Assembly: GCA_051251645.1 (NCBI GenBank)
Contig: JBPOEY010000002.1
Coordinates: forward strand, 682,001 to 746,000
Direction: 5' to 3'
Origin: Litorimonas sp051251645
Lineage (GTDB): Bacteria > Pseudomonadota > Alphaproteobacteria > Caulobacterales > Maricaulaceae
DNA: 64,000 nt
Every line of letters begins with the position of its first letter. Position 1 is the stretch's first letter. Below are positions 53,148 through 61,326 of this stretch, piece by piece. The notes beneath the pieces are model-generated. The model was not told where the DNA came from. It ran no database searches and saw nothing but the letters and a program-made list of their open reading frames with translations. The position numbers and the translations under genes were made by a program.

Positions 53148-53999
53148 ATGTCAGAGATTAGAGAGCAAGACACAGGGTCCATCGGCGGTATTCCCGTTGT
53201 ATTAGCGGCGATCATCCTGATTGCCGCGGGCGTCGCGGGATTGGTCGGTGGGTTTGGCCCGATTGCCATTGCCCCGATCATCATTGGTATCATCCTTTTT
53301 GCGGGGCTTTACACGGTCGCGCCGAACCAGTCGGCAGTGCTGTCGCTATTCGGCAAATATGTCGGGACCGTCGATAATACAGGCTTACGGTGGAACAATA
53401 TTTTCTACTCGAAGAAGAAAATTTCTAAACGCGTTCGAAACTTCGAGTCCGGCAAATTGAAAGTCAATGAACTGGACGGCTCGCCGATCGAAATCGCGGC
53501 GATTGTAGTCTGGGAAGTGTCCGATTCTGCCGAAGCCGTGTTCAATGTCGATAATTATGAAAGCTTTGTGCAAATCCAGAGTGAATCCGCGATCCGCGCC
53601 ATGGCGACCAGCTATCCTTATGACCAGCATACGGCAGATCAAATTTCGCTGCGCTCGCATCCGGACGAAATTTCAGAGCGATTACGCCATGAAATTCAGG
53701 AACGCCTCGCCAAAGCCGGCATCCATGTAATTGAAAGCCGAATTTCGCATCTCGCCTATTCGCCGGAAATTGCCGGGGCCATGCTTCAACGTCAGCAAGC
53801 CGGTGCGATCATCGCGGCGCGCAAACAAATCGTCCAAGGGGCCGTCGGGATTGTCGAGGACGCGCTGGTCGAGTTGAAAGCCAAAGGTCTGGTGGACCTC
53901 GATCCGGAACGCCGCGCCATGATGGTGTCCAACCTACTGGTCGTGCTCTGTTCAGACAAAGCGACCCAACCCGTCGTGAATACGGGATCACTCTACTAG
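53148..53999 (+). CDS. SPFH-domain membrane protein (second SPFH gene)
   Basis: A 283-residue protein with two hydrophobic helices (residues ~14-57; VVLAAIILIAAGVAGLVGG, IAIAPIIIGIILFAGLYTVA), then an SPFH domain (APNQSAVLSLFGKYVGTV, VNELDGSPIEIAAIVVWEV, ESAIRAMATSYPYD). The end LVELKAKGLVDLDPERRAMMVSNLLVVLCSD is a helical tail of this subfamily. Unlike the QmcA-like gene it has no NfeD partner; instead a ribbon-helix-helix protein and two small DUF4177-like proteins follow. Confidence 0.9.
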   Translation: MSEIREQDTGSIGGIPVVLAAIILIAAGVAGLVGGFGPIAIAPIIIGIILFAGLYTVAPNQSAVLSLFGKYVGTVDNTGLRWNNIFYSKKKISKRVRNFESGKLKVNELDGSPIEIAAIVVWEVSDSAEAVFNVDNYESFVQIQSESAIRAMATSYPYDQHTADQISLRSHPDEISERLRHEIQERLAKAGIHVIESRISHLAYSPEIAGAMLQRQQAGAIIAARKQIVQGAVGIVEDALVELKAKGLVDLDPERRAMMVSNLLVVLCSDKATQPVVNTGSLY

Positions 54000-54008
54000 G
54001 CTGATATT

Positions 54009-54203
54009 ATGGCCGATAAGAAGTCATATCCTTTACGGATTAGCGCGCCTGTGCTCGACGCCATGCGCCGCTGGTCCGATGACGAGTTGCGCTCACTCAA
54101 TGCGCAGATCGAATATATCCTGCGCAACGCCTTGCGCAAAAGCGGGCGTCTGAATTCCAATCAAGCGCCAGATGATGATCAAAAAGATGGAGACGACACA
54201 TGA
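54009..54203 (+). CDS. Arc-like ribbon-helix-helix protein
   Basis: A 64-residue protein: SYPLRISAPVLDAMRRWSDD, then ELRSLNAQIEYILRNALRKS. The strand (YPLRIS) and the SLNAQIEYIL helix match Arc/MetJ-type ribbon-helix-helix DNA-binding proteins. The acidic tail is disordered. It starts 9 bp after the SPFH gene and its stop overlaps the next start (ATGA). It probably represses its own operon at the tandem GATATCAT sites, an inference. Confidence 0.8.
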   Translation: MADKKSYPLRISAPVLDAMRRWSDDELRSLNAQIEYILRNALRKSGRLNSNQAPDDDQKDGDDT

Positions 54204-54373
54204 ACCGTAAATGGGAATATAAAATTGTCGAAGGCGGCAAAGGTATGACGGGCGACACCATCCGCGACGCTAGCACAGACGTCTTGAACCGGCTCGGCCT
54301 TGACGGCTGGGAGGCTTACGCAATCCATTCCAACACCTCGCCAACGGTCTTTTATCTGAAACGGGAGCGATAA
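54200..54373 (+). CDS. Small DUF4177-like protein, 57 residues
   Basis: ATG at 54200 overlaps the previous stop. The protein starts MNRKWEYKIVEGGKG, then LNRLGLDGWEAYAIHSN and ends FYLKRER. The WEYKIV ... LNxLGxxGWE ... FYLKR pattern is that of DUF4177 proteins, small alpha/beta domains without known function. The next gene, one base later, encodes a similar protein. Confidence 0.75.
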   Translation: MNRKWEYKIVEGGKGMTGDTIRDASTDVLNRLGLDGWEAYAIHSNTSPTVFYLKRER

Positions 54374-54374
54374 G

Positions 54375-54551
54375 ATGCGGTTTGAATATAAGGTGATTAC
54401 GATGAAATCACGGGGCCTGGGCCTGAGTACCGAAAAAGCCAATGACGGGTTTACGGAACAACTCAATCAAGAAGGCATGATGGGCTGGAATCTCGTTAAT
54501 GTGATGCCTTACGGCGCAAGCGTCAGAGCGTTTTTGAAGCGGGAGAAGTAG
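54375..54551 (+). CDS. Small DUF4177-like protein, 58 residues
   Basis: A tandem relative of the preceding gene: MRFEYKVITMKSRGLG, then LNQEGMMGWNLVNVMPYG and FLKREK. Both share FEYK/WEYK, LN-x-x-G-x-x-GW and the FLKRE end. The start follows the earlier stop by one base. Probably the last gene of the SPFH micro-operon. Confidence 0.72.
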   Translation: MRFEYKVITMKSRGLGLSTEKANDGFTEQLNQEGMMGWNLVNVMPYGASVRAFLKREK

Positions 54552-54620
54552 ACAATAGGCCTTGATTTGGCCCTATTCCCATAGATACAGTCCTTATTGA
54601 TAAACAATAAAGGCGGTGCA

Positions 54621-55559
54621 ATGGAAACGGCAATCGAAACTCAAGGGCTGACGCGTCATTTCGGAGACGTTCGAGCGGTCAATGGCATCGACCTCCACGT
54701 CCCGCAGGGCAGCGTCTTTGGCTTTCTAGGACCCAATGGCTCTGGCAAAACAACGACGATCCGGTTATTGCTGGGTCTGATTCACGCTGACGCGGGGTCG
54801 GTTCAGATCAATGGCTTTGATATTCGCACACAACGATCTGCGGCTTTGGCCAAGGTGGGTGCCATCGTTGAAAACCCGGCGCTATACCCAAACCTGACAG
54901 GTCGGGAGGTCTTGCGGATTACAGCTGTCTTGCTGAAACTTGACACGTTAGAGATCGATCGCGTGCTGGAAATTGTTGATCTGCAGAAGCCCGCAGATCG
55001 GCGCGTTCGCGGATATTCGCTCGGAATGCGGCAGCGCTTGGCGTTGGCGCGTGCTTTGATGGGAAATCCGAAATTATTGATGCTTGATGAGCCGACTAAT
55101 GGACTCGACCCGGCGGGCATCGCAGACATGCGGCGCCTTATTAAGACATTGCCGGAGCAATCCGGCACGACGGTTTTTGTTTCCAGTCACCAATTGTCAG
55201 AAATGGAGCAGATGACGGACCACGTCGCGCTGATCAAATCAGGGGGGCTTCTGTTCCAAGGGCGGCTCGACACATTGATGGCGCAAACGCAGGCGGAGCT
55301 CGTGATCGAAACTGCCCAAATTGGGGCGGCGCTGGCCACGGCGACGTCTGCGGGTTTGGACGCGACCGCTGGGGTCGACGGCATCGTCGTTGCGTCTCCC
55401 ATGGATGTGACCGCCCGCGCGGCATTGATTTCAGCGTTGGTCGGTGCCGGATGTTCGGTCAGCCAAGCACGCATGGTCGAACCGAGTCTGGAGCAACTCT
55501 TCCTGACACTGACGTCGGACCCTTTGATACCGTCTGACCGCCTGGAGACAGTATCATGA
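54621..55559 (+). CDS. ABC transporter ATP-binding protein (BcrA/lantibiotic-type)
   Basis: A 312-residue ATPase: Walker A FLGPNGSGKTTTIRLL, Q-loop area ENPALYPNLTG, signature YSLGMRQRLALARAL, Walker B LLMLDEPTNGLDP and H-loop FVSSHQLSEMEQ. The ~80-residue C-terminal extension is usual in this class. The start ATG at 54621 has AAGG upstream; a TTG at 54597 is less likely. It overlaps the permease by four bases. Confidence 0.93.
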   Translation: METAIETQGLTRHFGDVRAVNGIDLHVPQGSVFGFLGPNGSGKTTTIRLLLGLIHADAGSVQINGFDIRTQRSAALAKVGAIVENPALYPNLTGREVLRITAVLLKLDTLEIDRVLEIVDLQKPADRRVRGYSLGMRQRLALARALMGNPKLLMLDEPTNGLDPAGIADMRRLIKTLPEQSGTTVFVSSHQLSEMEQMTDHVALIKSGGLLFQGRLDTLMAQTQAELVIETAQIGAALATATSAGLDATAGVDGIVVASPMDVTARAALISALVGAGCSVSQARMVEPSLEQLFLTLTSDPLIPSDRLETVS

Positions 55560-56281
55560 TCGCCCTTTTACGGGCTGAAGCCTTGAAGTTAAAACGATCA
55601 CTAGTAGTTCTTTTGATTCTAGCCATCCCAGCGATGGTCTTTCTGCTCGGCGTCGCCGCCATCGCCACGGGCAATAGTACGGATCAATGGAGTAATATGG
55701 CGATGAGCGGCGCAGCCATATGGAGCTTCTTTTTACTACCTATGACGGCGACGGCATTGACCGCTTTGATCGCCCAACTCGAACATGGCTCGCGTGGTTG
55801 GTCTTACACGTTAGCACTGCCGTATCCTAAATGGGCCGTGTTCACGGCCAAAGCCGTTATCATCATATTCGTCATGGGGATAATCAGTGCGCTCGTCGGC
55901 GTTGCAACGCTGATGAGCGGGATTGTGGCTGGCTGGGTCGCGTCAGAGACGGCGATGCAGGGCGCTCTGCCCGTAGCGCTCTTGAGCGGTATATTATTCA
56001 AGATGTGGCTGACAGGTCTATTGGTTATCGCCATTCAGTTTGCGGTTGCGATGCGGTTTGAAAGTTTTGCGATCCCAGTCGTCGTGGGCATTGCGGGCAC
56101 ATTCGTGGCGGTTGTGGCAACTAGCGCTCAAGCAGGTCTATATTTTCCGTGGTTGATGGCGACGAACATCCTCAATTCTGATCCAGCGCGCGCGCAGTTG
56201 GCGTTGTTGATGGGCAGTCTCGGCGGCATCCTACTATTCGCGCTAACCATCGCCTGGCTCTCGCGACGTGACTGGCACTAA
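55556..56281 (+). CDS. ABC-2 type permease
   Basis: A 241-residue membrane protein with six helices (LVVLLILAIPAMVFLLGVAA, AIWSFFLLPMTATALTALIA, IIIFVMGIISALVGVATL and others). The EHGSRGWSYTLALPYPKWAVFTAK stretch after helix 2 matches bacitracin/lantibiotic-immunity permeases (ABC-2). With the adjacent ATPase it forms an exporter, likely for antimicrobial peptides or another lipid-active compound. No peptide gene is visible. Confidence 0.88.
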   Translation: MIALLRAEALKLKRSLVVLLILAIPAMVFLLGVAAIATGNSTDQWSNMAMSGAAIWSFFLLPMTATALTALIAQLEHGSRGWSYTLALPYPKWAVFTAKAVIIIFVMGIISALVGVATLMSGIVAGWVASETAMQGALPVALLSGILFKMWLTGLLVIAIQFAVAMRFESFAIPVVVGIAGTFVAVVATSAQAGLYFPWLMATNILNSDPARAQLALLMGSLGGILLFALTIAWLSRRDWH

Positions 56282-56380
56282 GTGTGTCGTAACACCATTT
56301 GTCTATGATCCTATCCCAATGAGGCGCGAGTTGAAAAGACCCTTCCGATAATTCTATCGGCAGGTGGTAGAGTGCGTTAA

Positions 56381-57529
56381 TCAACGCCGAACACTCTTAC
56401 CGCGCAGCAGGCGCCATAGCCGCCGTGTCTCACGTCGCAAAAGATGCATCGGCGAACTGGCAATCTTTCCCATCCGCCGAACGCGACGCCAGCGTCTTCG
56501 TGCAATAGGTTCATATTCTGGTGTGAGATGTTGGTAGAAAATGTCGGTCGCTGCGTCCCAACTATAGGCCTCCGCGTGTTGGCGGGCGTCTTCGCGGGAC
56601 AGCTCTAAGGCTTTTAGGCTTGCAGTCTTAAGATCCTCATTCACAATGCCAGCCCCAGAGTCCGGAATAATGTCGATGGGGCCATTGACCGGATAGGCGG
56701 CGACGGGCGTCCCGGTTGCCATGGCTTCAATGATCACAAGGCCGAACGTGTCGGTCTTGGAGGGGAAGACGAACACATCCGCATCGGCAAAATGGCGCGC
56801 AAGGTCTTCGCCGAATTTGGCTCCAGTAAAGCGAATGTCGGGATAGCGCTTTTTCAATACATCCATTTGCGGCCCGTCGCCGACCACAACTTTGGAACCC
56901 GGGAGGTCGAGTTCCAAGAATGCTTCGATATTCTTCTCAACAGCCACGCGCCCCACATTAACGAAGATCGGACGCTTTAAACCTGCATAGACGTCATCGG
57001 GGGCGTGGCGTTTATCGGGATGGAATAAGGCGGTGTCGACGCCGCGCGTCCAGACGCCGAGCCCCGTAAAATTTTTGCCTTTTAGAAAAGCGGCCATGCT
57101 CGGCGTTGTGACCATGGTTCGTCCGCCCTCATTATGAAAATCGCGGACAAATTTATAGGTCAATGCCATCGGAATGAAGGGGGCGCGGGCTTTGATATAT
57201 TCTGGAAATTTTGTGTGGTAGCTCGTGGTAAAAGGCATGCCCCAGCGCAGACATAATGCGCGCGCAGCTTGGCCCAATGGACCTTCGGTGGCGATATGTA
57301 CGGCTTCGGGTCCAAACCGTGCCATACGCTGTTCCACGTCTCGCTTGGCAAAGATCGCCAAGCGGATGTCTGGATAGGTCGGTAGAGGCAGGGTCCAGTA
57401 ACCGTCAGACGGGGCGATGACTTCCACCTTATGCCCGCGGTCGCGCAACAAGCTTATGGTCGTATCAAGAGTGCGGACGACGCCGTTCATCTGCGGGTGC
57501 CAGGCATCTGTAACGAGCAGAATTTTCAT
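56381..57529 (-). CDS. GT4-family glycosyltransferase
   Basis: A 382-residue GT-B enzyme. The start KILLVTDAWHPQMNGVVRTL and the GPLGQAARALCLRWGMPFTTSYHTKFPEY region match alphaproteobacterial MgtA-like mannosyl/glucosyl-transferases. Donor-site motifs: VNVGRVAVEKNIEAFL, VVGDGP, VFVFPSKTDTFGLVIIEAMATGTPVAAYPV (Glu pair). C-terminal basic tail. The ATG at 57529 gives the family start; a longer frame to 57664 adds an unlikely extension. Confidence 0.92.
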   Translation of the reverse strand: MKILLVTDAWHPQMNGVVRTLDTTISLLRDRGHKVEVIAPSDGYWTLPLPTYPDIRLAIFAKRDVEQRMARFGPEAVHIATEGPLGQAARALCLRWGMPFTTSYHTKFPEYIKARAPFIPMALTYKFVRDFHNEGGRTMVTTPSMAAFLKGKNFTGLGVWTRGVDTALFHPDKRHAPDDVYAGLKRPIFVNVGRVAVEKNIEAFLELDLPGSKVVVGDGPQMDVLKKRYPDIRFTGAKFGEDLARHFADADVFVFPSKTDTFGLVIIEAMATGTPVAAYPVNGPIDIIPDSGAGIVNEDLKTASLKALELSREDARQHAEAYSWDAATDIFYQHLTPEYEPIARRRWRRVRRMGKIASSPMHLLRRETRRLWRLLRGKSVRR

Positions 57530-57777
57530 GAGATGTGCGGGCTCCGGTAGGCTTTCCTGAGTGTCGCGGACCGCTATGCTATCAATTTTTGCACGATCAG
57601 TCAGGGTGGCTGGGAGGGTGATAGAGGCTGTTGCGCTCTGGAGATAGAGCAAAGTCAACACCATGATTCGCAGTTAGGGTAAGTGCGGGGCCGTGTATCG
57701 TGGCAATGGCCCAGCACTCGCGGTGTTTGATCCTAGATGAGACTTGATCACCTTCTTTCACGCCATCTCAGACGGGG

Positions 57778-58068
57778 TCGAATTTGCCGCATGAATAAGA
57801 TCGTTCCGCAGGCGGGATGGTTATACCGGGTCATCCACAATCAGACGCGGCTCGACCCCTTTCATTTCGGTTTCGATTCTTTCAGAAAGTTCAAAGACTT
57901 ACCGCTCGAATCAATACGGACCGATATGACGTGCCGATGACAAGTAGGCGAAAACTTTGTCGTGAAACCAACGCGTTAACGACTTGTTCACCCTATCCGC
58001 GCACGAGGAACCATACTAGGTGTTGACGAGTTGGGTAGGCTGAACACTATATGTAGTTAAGAAGTGCC
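57778..58068 (+). repeat. Non-coding element, copy B, upstream of nrdA
   Basis: This 0.29 kb stretch matches the reverse complement of 21846-22131. Shared features include a DnaA-box-like TCATCCACA at 57831-57839, a GATTC (GANTC) site at 57875, a 14-bp stem with one mismatch and one G-T pair (57985-57998 with 58033-58046), and a 34-nt loop that differs in only two positions between copies. The 3' end holds a TTGACG (58023) and the NrdR-box-like site. It ends about 105 bp before nrdA. Confidence 0.75.
58044..58059 (+). promoter_or_regulatory. nrdA: NrdR-box-like palindrome at the nrdA promoter
   Basis: ACACTATATGTAGTTA matches the NrdR-box consensus (acaCwAtATaTwGtgt) at 13 of 16 positions by eye. 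It overlaps a possible -10 (TATATG) downstream of TTGACG at 58023. NrdR boxes normally occur in tandem; a second good copy at the expected ~31-bp spacing was not found, which lowers confidence. Confidence 0.45.
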
Positions 58069-58175
58069 CTGCTTCGTTTTCAATGCTTTAAAGAAAGCGC
58101 CCGTTTTGACTGTCGGGATGCGGGGTCATTGGGCTTTGAAAGAGGCCGGTAAAACCGGGGGAAGAGAACGCTGTG

Positions 58176-60119
58176 ATGATGAGTGAAGACGAATTTGGAA
58201 AAGAGCTAGACGTGGCCGAACTGGACCACGCGACGGATGCTGCTGAGCAGCTTATGCAGGCGGCGATCAGCCCTAAGGGTGGGAACTCCCGCCAACGCCA
58301 GAAGGCGAAACCTGCGTCCAATGTTAAAAATATCCGCGCGCCGAAGCAGGACCGCTCGCGCGACGCGTTACTGACCGACTTTGGGAAAAAGACGTTGGTC
58401 GACCGTTATTTGCTGCCTGAGGAGAGTTATCAAGACATGTTTTCCCGCGTGGCTGTGGCTTATGCGGATGACGATGCACACGCGCAGCGCCTCTATGATT
58501 ATATGTCCCAGCTTTGGTTCATGCCGGCGACACCTGTGCTGTCCAATGGCGGCGCGGGTCGCGGTCTGCCGATCAGTTGTTTCCTCAACGCGGTTGACGA
58601 TAGTTTGGAAAGCATTGTCACGACGTGGAATGAAAATGTCTGGCTCGCATCCAATGGCGGTGGGATTGGTACCTATTGGGGGGGCGTGCGTTCAATTGGC
58701 GAAAAAATTGGTCGCGCCGGTAAAACGTCAGGCATTATTCCTTTCATCCGAGTGATGGACAGCTTGACACTTGCGATCAGCCAAGGCTCGCTGCGCCGTG
58801 GTTCGGCCGCCGTCTATCTCGACATCCACCACCCCGAAATCGAAGAGTTTTTGGAAATCCGTAAGCCGTCAGGCGACTTCAATCGCAAATCATTGAACCT
58901 GCATCACGGTATCAACATCACTGATGAGTTCATGGAAGCTGTCCGCGATGGTGAGGCGTTTAACCTCATTAGCCCTGCGTCCAACGAAGTCATGCGCACC
59001 GTCGATGCGCGTGCTCTGTGGCAGAAAATAATCGAAATGCGCCTGCAAACAGGCGAGCCTTATATGATCTTCTCTGACACGGTGAATCGTCAGCTGGCGG
59101 AGCATCAACGAGCTGTCGGCCTCAAGGTGCAGCAATCCAATTTATGTGCTGAGATCATGCTTGCCACAGGTCGCGATCAGTTCGACCGGGAGCGCACGGC
59201 TGTGTGTTGCCTATCGTCCGTCAATGCGGAGACTTTTGACGAATGGAAGAATATCGACGGTTTCATCGAAGATATTATGCGTTGCCTCGATAATGTGTTG
59301 CAGGATTTTATTGACCGTGCCCCTGAGGGTATGAGCGACGCTGTTTACGCGGCGATGCGCGAGCGCTCCGTTGGCCTCGGCTTGATGGGCTTTCACAGCT
59401 TGTTGCAGAAGAAAGGCGTCGCTTTTGAGTCTGCGATGGCCAAGTCGCTGAATATGCGCCTGTTTAATCACATTCGTTCTGGCGCCGATGCAGCCTCTGT
59501 CAAGCTCGCGGAAGAGCGTGGGGCCTGTCCTGACGCCGCCGACCAAGGCGTCATGGAGCGGTTTTCGCATAAGATGGCGGTTGCACCGACAGCGTCGATC
59601 TCGATCATCTGTGGCGGCACATCCGCTGGGATTGAGCCAATTCCTGGCAATATCTATACCCACAAGACACTGTCTGGGTCCTTCACGGTTCGTAATAGCC
59701 TTCTCGAAGAGGTGCTGGAGGCCAAAGGCAAAAATACGGACGGGGTTTGGGCGACCATTCTGGAAAATGAAGGCTCAGTGGCGCATCTCAGCTGCTTGGA
59801 CGATCATGAAAAGGATGTCTTCAAGACGGCGTTTGAAATCGACCAGCGTTGGGTGATTGAACATGCTGCCGACCGGGCGCCGCTGATCTGTCAGGCACAG
59901 TCGCTCAACATCTTCTTGCCCGGTAATGTCGATAAATGGGACTTGCACATGCTGCATTGGCAGGCTTGGGAAAAAGGCGTGAAATCGCTCTATTATTGCC
60001 GATCTAAATCAATGCAACGGGCGGGCTTCGCAGGGTCCGAGAGTGTAAAATCTGAGATGGAGGTTGCAATGGAAGCGGCCGCTCCAACGGATTATGAGGA
60101 ATGTATTGCCTGTCAATAA
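58176..60119 (+). CDS. nrdA: Ribonucleoside-diphosphate reductase alpha subunit (class I)
   Basis: A 647-residue large subunit that reduces NDPs to dNDPs. Visible residues: Cys in PISCFLNAVDDSL, NLCAEI, VCCLSSVNAE (active-site Cys), SLYYCRSKSM (radical-transfer Tyr pair) and the redox tail EECIACQ with two cysteines. No N-terminal ATP-cone is recognisable in the first 60 residues, which are low-complexity. The start is ATG at 58176 or 58179, after GGGGAAGAG. nrdB is not adjacent and not in the window. Regulation is discussed under the upstream element. Confidence 0.95.
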   Translation: MMSEDEFGKELDVAELDHATDAAEQLMQAAISPKGGNSRQRQKAKPASNVKNIRAPKQDRSRDALLTDFGKKTLVDRYLLPEESYQDMFSRVAVAYADDDAHAQRLYDYMSQLWFMPATPVLSNGGAGRGLPISCFLNAVDDSLESIVTTWNENVWLASNGGGIGTYWGGVRSIGEKIGRAGKTSGIIPFIRVMDSLTLAISQGSLRRGSAAVYLDIHHPEIEEFLEIRKPSGDFNRKSLNLHHGINITDEFMEAVRDGEAFNLISPASNEVMRTVDARALWQKIIEMRLQTGEPYMIFSDTVNRQLAEHQRAVGLKVQQSNLCAEIMLATGRDQFDRERTAVCCLSSVNAETFDEWKNIDGFIEDIMRCLDNVLQDFIDRAPEGMSDAVYAAMRERSVGLGLMGFHSLLQKKGVAFESAMAKSLNMRLFNHIRSGADAASVKLAEERGACPDAADQGVMERFSHKMAVAPTASISIICGGTSAGIEPIPGNIYTHKTLSGSFTVRNSLLEEVLEAKGKNTDGVWATILENEGSVAHLSCLDDHEKDVFKTAFEIDQRWVIEHAADRAPLICQAQSLNIFLPGNVDKWDLHMLHWQAWEKGVKSLYYCRSKSMQRAGFAGSESVKSEMEVAMEAAAPTDYEECIACQ

Positions 60120-60182
60120 GGCCCTTTGATCCCCAAATTACCCGTTTGGACGATTTTCGAATAGAATTTTAACGCTATATAA

Positions 60183-60210
60183 GGTTCGGAGTGCGCTCCG
60201 GGCCTTTTTT
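60183..60210 (+). terminator. Rho-independent terminator after nrdA
   Basis: GGTTCGGAG pairs fully with CTCCGGGCC (two G-T pairs) around a TGCG loop, followed by six T. Confidence 0.85.
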
Positions 60211-60406
60211 CGTTTAGAATTAAGAAAGACGTGACATGATTGCCACAATTTGGTGCCAATCACACGTTAAGAGGGAGTTGGAACGATTCTTGCAGTTGCA
60301 AGTGCAAGTGTTTTCGAGGCAAGGATGGGAACCATTCAGCTTTGAGTGAGTATGAAACGGGCTGAGATAACAAATTCGTTACTCAGCATTCAACAAGGGA
60401 TCGACG

Positions 60407-61204
60407 ATGTTGGCATCGCCCAACCATCGCAGAGCCGCAAAAAAGGCTCAAAAGACGGCGCGTCGCACCGTTTCCTTTACCTGCACCTTATTGGCGTCGA
60501 TCGCCCTCGCGACAACGGCCCATGCTCAAGATTCTAAAGATGATCTAGATCTGAGCGCTATTCAGCTGCCGACATCATCCAGCAATGATTCGACGGGCCT
60601 GTCCTATAACTTGCCCAGCGGCCCCTCCCGCACCCTCGATAATCTCGATAATCTCTCAGCCTTTAACTTAGACATGCCGACGTTCGATTTACCGATCAAC
60701 GCAATTGGGTCGACTTTGTTCAAACTCGACGTGTCTAATCCAGACTGCCTGTCGGGTGCGGGGCGTTGCGAACGCCGATCTGATCGCCTGTCGCTAGGCC
60801 TATCCGAATATATCACAGCCAAAAAAGACAATGGGATCGATTTTGTCCTGCGTCCTCGCGCAAGCTTTCGGTTTGACGATGACAGCAGCTCGGCCGTCGT
60901 GGGCGCTGTGGTCGAGATTGGCGAAGATTTGCGTCGTGGCTCTGATATGAAGACTAATACATGGTATTTCTTTGCCGGCGCGGACGCCGAAGCGCTGACT
61001 TATTCTCCGGACGGCATGCGGCAATTGTCCTCAGGCCGGTTTCACTTGCAGGATCGGATCATTGTCGGGGATGCGCAAGCGGGCCTTGGCTACCGGATCG
61101 GTGATGCGGACGTGTCGCTCTCTTATTTGCGCCGTGAAGCGAATGCTGAAGGGTTTAGCTATAATGAAGACGCAGCTGCCCTCTCCTTCACGTGGAAACG
61201 CTAG
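60407..61204 (+). CDS. Secreted, probably outer-membrane barrel-like protein
   Basis: A 265-residue protein. A long n-region with basic residues and a signal peptide ends AHA-QD. The second half alternates hydrophobic and polar residues (FVLRPRASFRFDDDSSSAVVGAVVEI, WYFFAGADAEALTYS, VSLSYLRREA) and ends AALSFTWKR, the aromatic-x-aromatic-like last strand typical of outer-membrane barrels. Two cysteines (PDCLSGAGRC) lie in a loop. A ribosome site AAGGGA precedes the ATG. Family not recognised. Confidence 0.65.
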   Translation: MLASPNHRRAAKKAQKTARRTVSFTCTLLASIALATTAHAQDSKDDLDLSAIQLPTSSSNDSTGLSYNLPSGPSRTLDNLDNLSAFNLDMPTFDLPINAIGSTLFKLDVSNPDCLSGAGRCERRSDRLSLGLSEYITAKKDNGIDFVLRPRASFRFDDDSSSAVVGAVVEIGEDLRRGSDMKTNTWYFFAGADAEALTYSPDGMRQLSSGRFHLQDRIIVGDAQAGLGYRIGDADVSLSYLRREANAEGFSYNEDAAALSFTWKR

Positions 61205-61326
61205 GCTGACGTGCGTTAGGCGTGAGGCGGCTAATCAAGTTACATCGTAACTTACCACCTCGTTTCCGTTTTCAGGCAACTCTTTGAACGCTTGAACATT
61301 TTATGCGGTTTGCCCATAGGAACCGC

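Noticed and set aside
57737..58026. Overlapping open frames inside the nrdA-upstream element, partly mirrored in the inverted copy
   Set aside because: Copies differ by at least one single-base indel and by stop codons, and conservation ignores codon position; a non-coding element explains it better.
57778..58172. Cobalamin riboswitch before nrdA
   Set aside because: No B12-box sequence or typical junction could be found; the encoded enzyme is class I, not B12-dependent.
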